Shown here: piece after piece, positions 26,662 to 36,363 of the stretch
Position numbering within the stretch: the first letter of the stretch is position 1
Layout of the letters: every line of letters starts with the position of its first letter
Assembly (NCBI GenBank): GCA_903932865.1
Contig: CAIZHQ010000020.1
Location: 98,001-162,000 of the forward strand
Origin: an uncultured Burkholderiales bacterium
GTDB lineage: Bacteria; Pseudomonadota; Gammaproteobacteria; Burkholderiales; Burkholderiaceae_C
Length of the DNA: 64,000 nucleotides
Reading direction: 5' to 3'
Position numbers and translations under genes: made by a program
Notes under the pieces: model-generated
Seen by the model: the letters and a program-made list of their open reading frames with translations, nothing else
The model's database searches: none
Told to the model about the DNA's origin: nothing

Positions 26662-27872
26662 TTACTGCCCGAAATCGGCCCACCGCCATACAGCCATGGC
26701 ACATCCATGACCCTCTCCCCCATGAGCCGCATCGACAGGTTGCGGCTCAGCGCCGCCAAGCCTTGGGCATGAAAAATGTGGCCGTTGCGGATGGCGCGTG
26801 CTTGCACGCGGGCGTTGCGCGCCCAGCGTTGCTTTGCATAGGCCTGCAGCTGCTGGATGACCGATGCGCTGCCAGCGTTCAAGCTCTGCGCCAGCACCTG
26901 CGCGTCTTCGATGGCCATGCCCGCGCCCTGCGCCAAATACGGCCGCATGGGGTGTGCCGCATCGCCCAGCAAGGCCACGCGGCCTTGCACCATTTGGCTG
27001 GCAGCGCTCAGGGGCTCTCGGTCGTGCAGCGCCCACTGCCGCCAATCGGGCACCGATGCCAAACGCTCGCGCAAATCCTGGCTTACTGCGCCCATCGCTT
27101 GCATCAGCGCCAGGGTGTTCCCGGCCTGGTCCCATTCTTGGGATTGTTCAGGCTTGACGCCATGAACGATGGCCACCAGGTTGAGCCACTGCCCGCTGCG
27201 TACCGGGTAATGCACCACATGCAAACGCGGCCCCATCCAGACGGTAACCTCATCGGTGCGAAGCTGCGCTGGCAAATCGGCCTGTGGCAGCAATGCACGG
27301 TAAGCCAGATGCCCGGTGAATCGGGCCGGAGCATCGCCCAGCAACTGCTGGCGCACAGTGCTCCAAACACCGTCGGCCCCGATCAAGGCGCTGGCCTTCA
27401 GGTTGGCGCCGTCTTGAGTGTCCACTTCCAGCTCACCCGCAGACTCACGCCAGCCCTTCACGGTCTGACTTAGACGCACATCCACGCCTGAAGCTTGGGC
27501 CGCTGTGTGCAGCAAGTCCTGCAGGTCGGCACGGTGGATGGTGGCGTAAGGTGCGCCGTAAAACGCCTGCGCCCGCTCGCCCAGGCGCAATCTGCCCAAC
27601 ACTTGACCCGTCTGAGCGTCCCGCGCTTGCAGGAACTTGGGGAAAGTCGCCACCAATGCCAGCGAATCCCCCAGACCCCAAGCCTTCAAGATCCGCGTCA
27701 CGTTCGGTCCGATCTGGATGCCTGCCCCCACCTCGCTCAGTTGCGCGGCGCGCTCAAGCACCTGAACCGACATGCCCTGCCGCGCGCAGGCCAAAGCCGC
27801 AGCCAGCCCGCCAATACCACCACCGGCCACCACCACTTGTTCAAGCCCCGGTTGGGACATATTTCTTGTCAT
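26658..27872 (-). CDS. FAD-dependent aromatic-ring monooxygenase (salicylate/3-hydroxybenzoate hydroxylase-like)
   Basis: A 404-residue flavoprotein of the class A monooxygenase group. The Rossmann motif GGGIGG is at about residues 17-22. The DG motif is in IGADGVWSTVRQQL and the second FAD motif in LLGDAAHPMRPYLAQGAGMA with a following IEDA. This matches NAD(P)H-dependent hydroxylases of salicylate, 3-hydroxybenzoate or 6-hydroxynicotinate. I use the ATG at 27872 over the longer frame; one at 27860 is also possible. It overlaps the transglycosylase gene by four bases. The specific substrate is unknown. Confidence 0.88.
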   Translation of the reverse strand: MTRNMSQPGLEQVVVAGGGIGGLAAALACARQGMSVQVLERAAQLSEVGAGIQIGPNVTRILKAWGLGDSLALVATFPKFLQARDAQTGQVLGRLRLGERAQAFYGAPYATIHRADLQDLLHTAAQASGVDVRLSQTVKGWRESAGELEVDTQDGANLKASALIGADGVWSTVRQQLLGDAPARFTGHLAYRALLPQADLPAQLRTDEVTVWMGPRLHVVHYPVRSGQWLNLVAIVHGVKPEQSQEWDQAGNTLALMQAMGAVSQDLRERLASVPDWRQWALHDREPLSAASQMVQGRVALLGDAAHPMRPYLAQGAGMAIEDAQVLAQSLNAGSASVIQQLQAYAKQRWARNARVQARAIRNGHIFHAQGLAALSRNLSMRLMGERVMDVPWLYGGGPISGSK

Positions 27873-28173
27873 GCATGAATTGTGCCCCGGCTGGGGGCGG
27901 CACACACCATCGAAAAATCCTGGCCCACGACGGCAACCGTCATTTACACGCTCCATGTGCAGATGCCCCTGGAGAGCTAGGCTCAAGTCGTGCTGATCGC
28001 GCGGATGTTATGAGGCCGTCACGCGACCGCACCCATGGACAGGTCTGAGTCCAGTTTCAAGGCATCGAGAGCTTCAGACGGTGGTAACCCCAAGCTGTTT
28101 CAAGCGCTTGGCCACCGCTGCCTTTCAAACTCACCAAGGTGACCTGAGCAGCACTTTTCAAACGCCACGGGTT
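27873..28173. other. Intergenic region, no feature recognised
   Basis: About 300 bases between the aldo/keto reductase stop and the monooxygenase start, both on the minus strand. I find no conserved gene, no clear terminator and no strong repeat. It presumably carries the monooxygenase promoter. Confidence 0.5.
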
Positions 28174-29169
28174 TCAGCGCCCATTCAAGGGATAAGACGG
28201 GTCGTTGTAGCCAGGCGACGATGGATGGCCTGAGACCACCAGGCTGTTCACCAAAGCCTCGTCTTCGGCGGTGATCTTCACTTCCAGTGCACCCGCGTAG
28301 TCTTGCCACTGCGCCAGGGTACGGGGGCCTGCAATGACCGCACTCACATGGCGGTTGGCCAGCACCCAGGCGGTGGCAAAGTGGGCCAACGACACGCCTT
28401 TGCGCTCGCAATGCTGGCGCAGCGTTTGCGCAATCTGCAGCGATTCTTCGCGGAACTCGGTCTCCAGAATGCGCTTGTCCCCACGGGCGGCGCGGCTGCC
28501 CTCCGTGGGGGTCTGGCCGGGTGCATATTTGCCCGTGAGCACCCCGCGTGCAATCGGGCTGTAAGGCACCACGCCCAGGCCGTAATGGCCGCAGGCCTCC
28601 AGAATTTCCACCTCGGGCAAGCGGTTCAACAGGTTGTAATAAGGTTGGCACACCACGGGGCCAGGCATGTTCATCTGACGGGCCATGTTCACCATCTCGG
28701 CGATGCGCCAGCCCCGAAAATTGGAGACGCCCCAATATCGGATTTTGCCGTCGCGCAGCAAGGCTTCAATGCCCCGCAAGGGCTCTTCCAGATCCATGCC
28801 GTTGTAGTCGCGGTGCAAGTAATAGATGTCCAGGTGGTCGGTGTCCAAACGGCGCAAACTGTCCTCGCAGGCCCGCAACATCCAGCTGCGCGAGTAGCCC
28901 TGATGGTTAGGGCGGTTTGACATCGGGTTGCCGACCTTGCTGGCCAACACCCAATGCTGGCGATGCCCCTTGAGGATTTGGCCCACCATCTCTTCGGATT
29001 TGCCCAGGGTATACACATCGGCGGTGTCGATGAAGTTGCAGCCCTTATCTTGCGCATCGGCCACCATCGTTCGCGCATCTTCCAATGGCGTCTGGTCACC
29101 AAACATCATGGTGCCCAAACACAGGCGGGAAACTTTCAGGGGGCTTTTGCCCAAGGCGGAGAATTTCAT
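28174..29169 (-). CDS. Aldo/keto reductase
   Basis: A 331-residue NADPH-dependent oxidoreductase of the AKR fold. The catalytic tetrad positions are visible: D48 in FIDTADVY with Y53, K78 in LASKVG, and H119 in IYYLHRDY. The C-terminal VIAGPRTLAQWQDY stretch fits the phosphate-binding region. The N-terminal LGTMMFGDQT start places it with the AKR11/12-like bacterial group (YajO/Tas-like). The substrate is unknown. A 15-base palindrome, CCTCACC-C-GGTGAGG at 29263-29277, lies 94 bases upstream and could be an operator. Confidence 0.9.
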   Translation of the reverse strand: MKFSALGKSPLKVSRLCLGTMMFGDQTPLEDARTMVADAQDKGCNFIDTADVYTLGKSEEMVGQILKGHRQHWVLASKVGNPMSNRPNHQGYSRSWMLRACEDSLRRLDTDHLDIYYLHRDYNGMDLEEPLRGIEALLRDGKIRYWGVSNFRGWRIAEMVNMARQMNMPGPVVCQPYYNLLNRLPEVEILEACGHYGLGVVPYSPIARGVLTGKYAPGQTPTEGSRAARGDKRILETEFREESLQIAQTLRQHCERKGVSLAHFATAWVLANRHVSAVIAGPRTLAQWQDYAGALEVKITAEDEALVNSLVVSGHPSSPGYNDPSYPLNGR

Positions 29170-29362
29170 GTTGTCCTTTGAATGTGCAATACGGCGACAA
29201 AGGCTAAACCCAATTCAAAACCCAGACTGTCACCTGTGCAAAACCCACCCATCTTTGAAGGACCTCACCCGGTGAGGATCCTCAGAAATTTGCACTGCCA
29301 CAGAAAGCCTGCTTTGCCAGATCAAAAGCCGACGAGCCTGAGCATCACCAGGCTGGCCGCAG

Positions 29363-30814
29363 TTACAGGAAACCAAGATCCGTCGGGTAGTCCAGTCGTC
29401 CAGCCGATTTTCCAAAATTTCTCAGATTGGGCAAAATCCGCGCAAGTTCGCCTTCCTCTACGCCGAACCAACGCCCAAGGGTCGCGGCAAACTGGTCAGT
29501 GGATGTCCGGGGCAACAGTCTGCCTTGCCCGACATGCCATTGGTCCTGCGGGTCCTTGCTGTCGGATGCACTGACGGGTGGCGCATCACCATAAAATCGA
29601 GCGCCTTTGACCGCACCGCCCACCAAAAAATGGTGCGAACCCCAACCATGGTCCGACCCATTGCCATTGGAAGTGAGGGTTCGCCCAAAATCGGATGCGG
29701 TGAAAGTGGTGACCTTGTCAGCAACCCCCAGCTCAGCTGTAGCCTTGTAGAAACTCGAAATGGCCTGGTCCACTTCCTGCAAAAGACCGGGCTGACGTGC
29801 GACCAGGTTGTCATGCAGATCAAAGCCTCCCAATGACACCATGAAGACTTGGCGCTTGACGCCCAAGCGCTGACGGGCACCGATCAATCGGGCCACCATG
29901 CGCATTTGGCGTGAAAGATTGTTGTCGGCAAACGCCGTGCCCAGGTTGACACTGGCGAGGGCGCCAGAGACCTTGCCTTCTGCAGCCAAGGCTCGTCGCA
30001 TCACATTGTTGTATTCATTTTGCAAAACATGGGCCCTGTTTTGTTGGATCATGTTCAGCAAGGTTGCACGCATCCCCGTATGGTTGCCAAAAATCCAGTC
30101 ATTATTCTGGAGGGCGCGCACCTTGATGGCACCACTGGTGCTGCATTGGTACTGCAGGGCATCCTGCCCAGACAGGAATACGCTGTTGCCCGTGACAGAA
30201 ATGCAAGTAAACAGGGACTGGCTGTTGCTGGGCATGGCGATGTCACCAAGACGCCCACCCCAGCCGATGGTGGAGCCTTCCGGTGAAGAGGATTGCCACA
30301 CCGATTGCTGATCGTTGTGAGAAAACAGCTTGGGCGGCATGGGGTAGCCCTGGCTTTCAAATTGTTGGCGCGTCAAAGGCACCACCAGCGGGCCCACATT
30401 GAGTTGGACACCAGCCTGCCCACTGTTGAACAGCCCCGCCAGGTTGGGCATAGAGGGATGGAGGGCATATTGGCGTCCTTCAGGCAAAGCCTGGACGGGT
30501 CTGAGCAGCGTGTTGGCCAACGCCCCCCTTGACAGCACGATGCCGCCGGCAGCCGAGCCTGCACCGGCCGCCCGGATATCGGCATAACGGCGGTGACTGG
30601 CTTCGTCGTAGGTGACCACCGTGTTGGCATAGTCGTTGCCGCCGTAGAGAAAAACGCAGACCAAGGCCTTGTAATCGTCGCCATTGAAAGCAGCAGCTTC
30701 GCCCATGGCGGCCAGTTGCAGCGCCCAGGGGGCGGCCGCACCGGCAGCAGCCATCAGACTGCTTTTTTGCAAAAACGCTCGACGGGATGGGGCGTTGACG
30801 GTTTCAGAATTCAT
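29363..30814 (-). CDS. DUF1501 family exported protein with Tat signal
   Basis: A 483-residue protein of the DUF1501 family (sulfatase-like fold by family description). A twin-arginine signal SRRAFLQKSSLMAAAGAAA spans roughly residues 10-28. Family landmarks are VCVFLYGGNDYANTVV, HPSMPNL, and the C-terminal TASDFGRTLTSNGNGSDHGW stretch with a candidate metal-binding D-H-x-W. I use the ATG at 30814, with GTGGAG six bases upstream; a GTG four codons earlier is less likely. It follows the DUF1800 gene by 12 bases. Paired DUF1800/DUF1501 genes recur in many bacteria; their function is unknown. Confidence 0.85.
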   Translation of the reverse strand: MNSETVNAPSRRAFLQKSSLMAAAGAAAPWALQLAAMGEAAAFNGDDYKALVCVFLYGGNDYANTVVTYDEASHRRYADIRAAGAGSAAGGIVLSRGALANTLLRPVQALPEGRQYALHPSMPNLAGLFNSGQAGVQLNVGPLVVPLTRQQFESQGYPMPPKLFSHNDQQSVWQSSSPEGSTIGWGGRLGDIAMPSNSQSLFTCISVTGNSVFLSGQDALQYQCSTSGAIKVRALQNNDWIFGNHTGMRATLLNMIQQNRAHVLQNEYNNVMRRALAAEGKVSGALASVNLGTAFADNNLSRQMRMVARLIGARQRLGVKRQVFMVSLGGFDLHDNLVARQPGLLQEVDQAISSFYKATAELGVADKVTTFTASDFGRTLTSNGNGSDHGWGSHHFLVGGAVKGARFYGDAPPVSASDSKDPQDQWHVGQGRLLPRTSTDQFAATLGRWFGVEEGELARILPNLRNFGKSAGRLDYPTDLGFL

Positions 30815-30826
30815 GATGATCTCCAC

Positions 30827-32701
30827 TCAACGCTGAATGAGGTAATCCGGGCTGCTCATGACCAGCAACAAGGCCCGCGCGACCTGATGGCGACGGGCAT
30901 CGTCCGATGCGTTGGCTTGAAGGTTGACCTGATCCAAGGCCACGCTGATCGCTTGGCGTGTCCCATCGGACATTTGGCCCGCACACAACAGCAAGTTCAG
31001 GTGTTGCACCAAAGCATTCCCGTCGTACGCGAACCCCATTTCGCTGCTGTAATCAGGCACGATATCGGGGCCGTCTGTGTCGGTCGGATTCATCGGACTG
31101 CTCGGCAGTTCTGGGGCCCTGACCCACATGCCACGGTGCAAAAACGTCTGCAGATAGTTGATGTAGGAAGACACCGTGCTTTCGTTGACGAGCTGGAATT
31201 CTGGTGCCGTTGCACCCCTGCTGGCCAGCACCGTTCCGGGAGGAACGTAGCCGGGCCGAAAGAAGTTGAAGACCGAAGGGGCCATGAGCGGGCTTTGCGC
31301 CAGCGACTCTTCGGCAGACCAGGTGGGGGCGCCGATTTTCCAGGTCCCTTTGAGGGATTGGGCTCGGAAAGTCTGAGCCCACTGAGCAACTCGAACCACC
31401 GGTTCCCGCAGCTTGCCAAAGTCATTCGAAGCCAGACTTTCAGGGCCAATGGCATCCTTGTCGAGCAGTACGGCACTGAAGACAGCGGCCAAATCCCCTC
31501 GAACCCCTTGCCCATTGTTGTTGAACACACTGGCGACACGTGCAACGTATGCTGGGGAAGGATGGCTGGTGACCAAACGCTGGATCATCTGTCGCGAAAA
31601 GAAGGGGCCCACATTGGGATGATTGAAAAGCGTGTCGAGCGCCACGCGCAGGCTGCTGGGGCCATCGGTGCCTGCCGGTATGCGGACGCCCAAAAAACTC
31701 TTGTCGGCCTCAGAATGACTCCTGGCATTGAACTTCATGGGCTTGCGGGTAAAGCTCAGATTGCGCACCCGGAAGTTGGGCGGTACAGGGCTGTTGAAAA
31801 AACCATCCCCTTCATCTTCGCCATAGCCTGTGAAAACTTTGGCCAACCCGCTGACGTCTTTGAGGGTGTAAGTCTCAATCGGTTGCCCATTGGCTCCGGT
31901 TTTGGGCGTACCGTCCAGGGACAGTTCTACCAAGCCGATGGTGAACAGCTGCATGACCTCGCGGGCAAAATTTTCATCGGGCACTCGGCCCGATTGAGGG
32001 TCCTCCTTCTGATTGCCCAGGGTGTTGAGAAACGACCCCATCGCATGGCTCAGAGTGATGTGCTCGAGCAAGGTTCGGAAGTTGCCGAAAGCGTGCTCAC
32101 ACAAGAGGTCCCAATAGCGGGCCATGTGGAAGGCTGGCCAGTTCAGCTGAAGACCGTTGCCCGACACCACAAAAAATTCTGACAAAGCCAGCGCGATCCT
32201 TCGTCTGACTTGGTCCGGTGACGCCATGATCTGGTACCAAACCATGTAATTGGTCAGGTAGTCTTTGAAAAAATATTCTTCTGCGTTGATGGCGTCGTAG
32301 CCTTTGGCCTTGAGCCATTCCCAGCCGCCTTGGCTATTGGGCCTTGACATGGCTTGGGCCAGCCAAGGGCCGTATCCCAGCGTCTGGACCGCCTTGATGT
32401 CATCGTAGCGGGCGCTGAACTGAGCATGCTGGAGAAATCGGGACGCCTGGCTTTGAGAAATCCCGCTGGGGGGAAGCACTTCCGGGGTGGGGGCTGCGCT
32501 GCCGCCGCCACCACAAGCGCTCAGGAATGCCACCAAACCTGCAGGCAGCGCATAGTGAAGAGCCTGAGATTGATCCGCGCCGTCAGGGGGTGTCGGTTGG
32601 ACATCGGCGAGCGGATTGGCTGTGTTCTCAGGACCCTGGAAGGCCAAGGTGTCTGCTTGCCCGCGCCCCAAATGGGGCACGCTTGTCTTTGAATTGCGCA
32701 T
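30827..32701 (-). CDS. DUF1800 domain-containing protein
   Basis: A 624-residue protein. The DUF1800 domain runs from about residue 90 (ASRFLQHAQFSARYDDI) through NYMVWYQIMASPDQVRRRIALALSEF-type helices to the C-terminal ALLLVMSSPDYLIQR that is typical of the family end. A hydrophobic stretch followed by LSACGGGGS near residue 65 resembles a lipobox but sits far from the start, so the N-terminus may be longer or shorter than drawn. ATG 32701 is chosen over a TTG at 32725. It is followed by the DUF1501 partner. Confidence 0.82.
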   Translation of the reverse strand: MRNSKTSVPHLGRGQADTLAFQGPENTANPLADVQPTPPDGADQSQALHYALPAGLVAFLSACGGGGSAAPTPEVLPPSGISQSQASRFLQHAQFSARYDDIKAVQTLGYGPWLAQAMSRPNSQGGWEWLKAKGYDAINAEEYFFKDYLTNYMVWYQIMASPDQVRRRIALALSEFFVVSGNGLQLNWPAFHMARYWDLLCEHAFGNFRTLLEHITLSHAMGSFLNTLGNQKEDPQSGRVPDENFAREVMQLFTIGLVELSLDGTPKTGANGQPIETYTLKDVSGLAKVFTGYGEDEGDGFFNSPVPPNFRVRNLSFTRKPMKFNARSHSEADKSFLGVRIPAGTDGPSSLRVALDTLFNHPNVGPFFSRQMIQRLVTSHPSPAYVARVASVFNNNGQGVRGDLAAVFSAVLLDKDAIGPESLASNDFGKLREPVVRVAQWAQTFRAQSLKGTWKIGAPTWSAEESLAQSPLMAPSVFNFFRPGYVPPGTVLASRGATAPEFQLVNESTVSSYINYLQTFLHRGMWVRAPELPSSPMNPTDTDGPDIVPDYSSEMGFAYDGNALVQHLNLLLCAGQMSDGTRQAISVALDQVNLQANASDDARRHQVARALLLVMSSPDYLIQR

Positions 32702-32740
32702 CGAAGGCCTGCGTGAGATGGTCAAGAATGGGGGCCGTGA

Positions 32741-33703
32741 TCAGGCTACGGGCACAAACTGGTAGCCATTGCCCGATGGCTCGATCGTGCCAAATGCCGG
32801 GAACGGGAAGTGAAAGCCACCGGCCATCATTTTTTCCCTGACCAGCATCTCGAAAATGCGACGCCGGCTCTGGCGAGCCATCTCGGGGTTCATGTCAAAC
32901 AGCACGGCCCAATCAGGGTTGCGCGCAAACAAGGATGGCACGTTGGTGATGTCGGCCACGTAAGCAAACGACTGACCTTCAGAGCGCACCGTGAACAAGG
33001 TGTGACCCGGTGTGTGGCCAAACGCTGCCACCGACTGAAGGCCCGGGGCTAGCGTGCTGCCCGGCTCAAACTTGACCAACTGCTCTGACGCCAACCCAGA
33101 CAAGGCGCGTTTGACCGCCCCAAAAGCGCCTTGCATCTGCGCGGGCGCTGCCGCAATGCGGGCTTCATCGGTCCAGAAAGAGTGCTCAGGGGCAGGCACA
33201 TGCACGCGTGCATTCGGATAAACCAAATTGCCGTTTTTAAATCGAACACCGTTGATGTGGTCACCATGAAAGTGACTGAGCACCACGTTGTTGATGTCCT
33301 CAGGCTTGTAACCTGCAGCGGCCAGGTTGCCCAGCAGTTTGCCGGTGGTGGGAGGACCATTGTCAGCAAAACCGGTATCGAACAAGTACCGTTGGTTGCC
33401 ATTGATCAGCAAAAAGGCGGTGTAGGGCACATCAATGTAATCGGTGGGCAAGCTTTGCGTGGCCAGCAGCGCCTTGACCTGGTCCAGCGGCACGGCGGGC
33501 ACAAATTCCTGACCCAGCGGGCGGCGCACGGCACCGTCATTGAGCGCAATGATTTCCATGGCGCCCAGTTTCATGCGCTTGAAACCCACAGCGGGCAAGG
33601 CCGGAAGACCAAATTGGGGCGTGTTTTGCGACCAGACAGAAGAAAAAGCCAGCGCGCTGACGCCAGCCATGCCAGTACCCAAAAAATGACGACGATTCAG
33701 CAT
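32741..33703 (-). CDS. MBL-fold metallohydrolase with Tat signal
   Basis: A 320-residue exported metallo-beta-lactamase-fold hydrolase. The N-terminus MLNRRHFLGTGMAGVSALAF is a twin-arginine signal. The metal-binding motif is SHFHGDHINGV near residue 145, with H in FGHTPGH near 233 and D in YVADITN near 250. The subgroup resembles quorum-quenching and aryl-sulfatase-type MBL proteins, but the substrate is unknown. It lies 39 bases upstream of DUF1800 on the same strand, so a three-gene transcript with DUF1800-DUF1501 is likely. Confidence 0.87.
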   Translation of the reverse strand: MLNRRHFLGTGMAGVSALAFSSVWSQNTPQFGLPALPAVGFKRMKLGAMEIIALNDGAVRRPLGQEFVPAVPLDQVKALLATQSLPTDYIDVPYTAFLLINGNQRYLFDTGFADNGPPTTGKLLGNLAAAGYKPEDINNVVLSHFHGDHINGVRFKNGNLVYPNARVHVPAPEHSFWTDEARIAAAPAQMQGAFGAVKRALSGLASEQLVKFEPGSTLAPGLQSVAAFGHTPGHTLFTVRSEGQSFAYVADITNVPSLFARNPDWAVLFDMNPEMARQSRRRIFEMLVREKMMAGGFHFPFPAFGTIEPSGNGYQFVPVA

Positions 33704-33871
33704 GGGATCTCCAAAAAAGTGCCTACACCTTACGCTGTGCGCTGGCCATGCTCCTGCCCCTCTCCATTGACCATGGTCACTGCAGGGACATGGCCAGACC
33801 GATCAAACATGCGCCGATGGGCCAACTCTAGTGCAGAGCCAGAATCACGGCCTCTTCGACGTCCATCGGCT

Positions 33872-34894
33872 CTAAGGATAGCTCGCCTTGATGGACGACA
33901 TGAGATCCGCGGCAAAGCGGTTGGCCGCTTTCGAGCTCGCGCCAATCCAGCCATAGCGTTGAGAAGCCGTCGGACCAGAACCATAAGTGCGCATGCCGCG
34001 ATCGATCGGTCCCGCCAGCAAACCATGGGCCGCGTCATCGTAGAACCAGAATTCAACCGGCTGGCCTTCCGCCTTGAGTTGCTCTGCCCATTGGTAAGGC
34101 GAAAGCCCTTGTGACGCTGGATTGACCCGCAGGCTGCAGCGCTGGGCTGACCCCACAGCTGCGCCTTCGGCGGGCTGATTGACCACACACGGGTCGGTGC
34201 GCAGGTGCATCCAATCGTTTTCGGTCTTGCCGCCATAGTTGTCCATTTTGCCGAACACCATTTTCAGTGGGACCCGAATCTGATCAGGCATGCCGATGCC
34301 TGCCGAAGGCGCGCCCTCGGCGAACACGACCCGGACATGTGCGGGATCGACCACCGCGGCCATGTTCAGGGCCACACTCCCCCCATTGGACAGCCCATGG
34401 ATAAAAAGGCGCGTGGTGTCAACGCGGGCGTTTTGACGAATCCAGTGGTACGCCCCAAGGGTAGATTTGAAAATCATGCGCTGGCGCGATTCATTGGTGA
34501 CACCGGTCAGAAACAGCGAGGTGCCACGGTACTGAAAACCATTCATCTCGTAGGCATCAAACAACAAAGTGGCCACCCCACGGGCATTCATGCGGCGAGC
34601 CATTTCCTGCTCAGCCGATCCTGGGCCATTGCCGCCATGCGCGATGATCATCAGCGGTGGCTTGTCCGCCAGCTTGTCCGCAAAAAAACCCGGCATCGAC
34701 AATTGGACGGACCGATGGCAAGGATCAAACTCTGCCAATGGGCCCAGGACCCGATGAAATCCAGGCCGAATTTCAACCAACTGCGCCACGCCCGAGGGCG
34801 CTGGCCGGCAATCAGATTGGCCATGCACCGTGGTGATGAAGGCCATGGCGGCAAAGAAAGTGCATGCTCTAAAGTGATGCAAAGCAACAGCCAT
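33872..34894 (-). CDS. Exported alpha/beta hydrolase (dienelactone hydrolase-like)
   Basis: A 340-residue secreted hydrolase. A signal peptide spans about residues 1-26 (FFAAMAFITTVHGQ). The oxyanion region is MIIAHGGNGPGS near residue 81, the nucleophile elbow is HGLSNGGS near residue 168, and the C-terminal His is likely in DDAAHGLLAG near residue 290. I chose ATG 34894, preceded by GAGGAG, over the frame open to 34945. Four extra cysteines may form disulfides. A polymer- or ester-degrading role is possible. The 168-base gap to the MBL gene makes co-transcription uncertain. Confidence 0.82.
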   Translation of the reverse strand: MAVALHHFRACTFFAAMAFITTVHGQSDCRPAPSGVAQLVEIRPGFHRVLGPLAEFDPCHRSVQLSMPGFFADKLADKPPLMIIAHGGNGPGSAEQEMARRMNARGVATLLFDAYEMNGFQYRGTSLFLTGVTNESRQRMIFKSTLGAYHWIRQNARVDTTRLFIHGLSNGGSVALNMAAVVDPAHVRVVFAEGAPSAGIGMPDQIRVPLKMVFGKMDNYGGKTENDWMHLRTDPCVVNQPAEGAAVGSAQRCSLRVNPASQGLSPYQWAEQLKAEGQPVEFWFYDDAAHGLLAGPIDRGMRTYGSGPTASQRYGWIGASSKAANRFAADLMSSIKASYP

Positions 34895-35196
34895 TGAAAA
34901 AGTCTCCTCAAGGTTCAGGTTGACGGTTCTTACAAAAGGGGCCAAAAATTCAGGGCATCAGGGATGGCGATGCTCACTGAAACACAGATCAGCCGTCTTC
35001 GAAACGATACAAGGGTTGGCAAACGGTGAGGGCCAGATGCGCACTGGATTTTTGAACAAGCGCCAGATTTTCGCCTTCACAGACGCAGTGATAGGATTAA
35101 TTTCCGATCCAGGCCAGCATTGCAGCTGTTGTTTTGACGTTGTCACAAGAACCAGGGATGGCATGACCCACTTTGTGCGTGAATGAAAGAGAATGA
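34895..35196. other. Divergent intergenic region, no gene recognised
   Basis: About 300 bases between the divergent hydrolase and oxidoreductase genes. Short open frames on both strands show no family resemblance. It should hold both promoters; GAAAGAGAATG at 35187-35196 supplies the ribosome site for the next gene. Confidence 0.5.
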
Positions 35197-36354
35197 ATGA
35201 AAGAATTTGACATCGTGGTGCATGGTGCCACTGGTTTCACCGGCCGCTTGGTGATTGAATATTTACTCAAGCAATCAACTGGCCTGCGCTGGGCCATGGG
35301 CGGGCGCAATGCCAGCAAACTGGCTGCCGTTCGTGACGAAGTGGGCGCACCCGCTGACACGCCTTTGGTGGTGATCGACAGCAAAGACCCAGCCAACCTG
35401 CAGGCTCTGATGACCCGCACCCGCTTGGTCTTGACCACGGTGGGGCCTTATCAGTTGTACGGCAGCAGCTTGGTCAAAGCCTGCGCCGAGGCCGGTGTCG
35501 ACTACGTGGACCTGTGCGGAGAGCCGGCCTGGATGCGCCAGATGATTGATGCGCACCATGCCGCAGCGCAAGCCAGCGGGGCGCGAATTGTGTTCTCCTG
35601 CGGTTTTGACTCCATTCCCTTTGATCTGGGGGTGTTGATGCTCCAAGGCGAGATGCAGCAGCGTTTTGGCTCGCCTGCTTCCCGTGTGCGGGGCCGTGTG
35701 CGCAAGATGAAAGGGACTTTTTCAGGAGGCACCGCGGCCAGCTTCAAGGCCACCATGGCGGCAGCTGCCAGCCAGCCCGGTGTGCTGGACTTGCTGAAAA
35801 ATCCTTTCTCGTTAACACCTGAATTTACCGGCCCCAAGCAACCGACCGCGCACAAACCCATGGTCGATGAGGTGCTGGAGGTGTGGGTGGCCCCCTTTGT
35901 GATGGCGACCATCAACACCCGCAATGTGCACCGCTCCAATTTTTTGCTCCAACAAGCCTGGGGGGCGGACTTCGTCTACGACGAAATGGTCATCACAGGC
36001 CCAGGCGACAAAGGCCAGGCCGTGGCCGAAGCAATTGCTGCGGATAAAAGCATGAGCGGCGCGGATGTCCTTCAACCCGGCGAGGGCCCCTCGCGTGCGG
36101 AGCGCGATGCCGGCTCTTACGATGTTTTGTTCATCGGCCACAACCCTGCAGGTCAGACCTGCCGTGTGAGCGTGCAAGGCGACCGCGACCCTGGTTACGG
36201 CAGCACCTCCAAAATGATCAGCGAAGCGGCCATCTGTCTGCTCCAAGACGCCTCACAAACACCCGGCGGCATCTGGACCCCAGCCTCCAGCATGGGGCAA
36301 AAACTGATCGATCGATTACAGGCCCATGCAGGCTTGACGTTCCGCGTGGAATGA
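35197..36354 (+). CDS. Saccharopine dehydrogenase-like oxidoreductase (trans-acting enoyl reductase type)
   Basis: A 385-residue NAD(P)-binding protein. GATGFTGRL at about residues 10-18 is the Rossmann motif. VLTTVGPYQLYGSSLVKAC, DYVDLCGEP and SCGFDSIPFDLGV are hallmarks of the family that includes mycobacterial trans-acting enoyl reductases. It is the first gene of a tight three-gene run with an SDR (9-base gap) and an HCCA-isomerase-like protein (17-base gap). The reduced substrate is likely an enoyl or conjugated carbonyl compound, by inference only. Confidence 0.85.
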   Translation: MKEFDIVVHGATGFTGRLVIEYLLKQSTGLRWAMGGRNASKLAAVRDEVGAPADTPLVVIDSKDPANLQALMTRTRLVLTTVGPYQLYGSSLVKACAEAGVDYVDLCGEPAWMRQMIDAHHAAAQASGARIVFSCGFDSIPFDLGVLMLQGEMQQRFGSPASRVRGRVRKMKGTFSGGTAASFKATMAAAASQPGVLDLLKNPFSLTPEFTGPKQPTAHKPMVDEVLEVWVAPFVMATINTRNVHRSNFLLQQAWGADFVYDEMVITGPGDKGQAVAEAIAADKSMSGADVLQPGEGPSRAERDAGSYDVLFIGHNPAGQTCRVSVQGDRDPGYGSTSKMISEAAICLLQDASQTPGGIWTPASSMGQKLIDRLQAHAGLTFRVE

Positions 36355-36363
36355 GGAGTTCCC

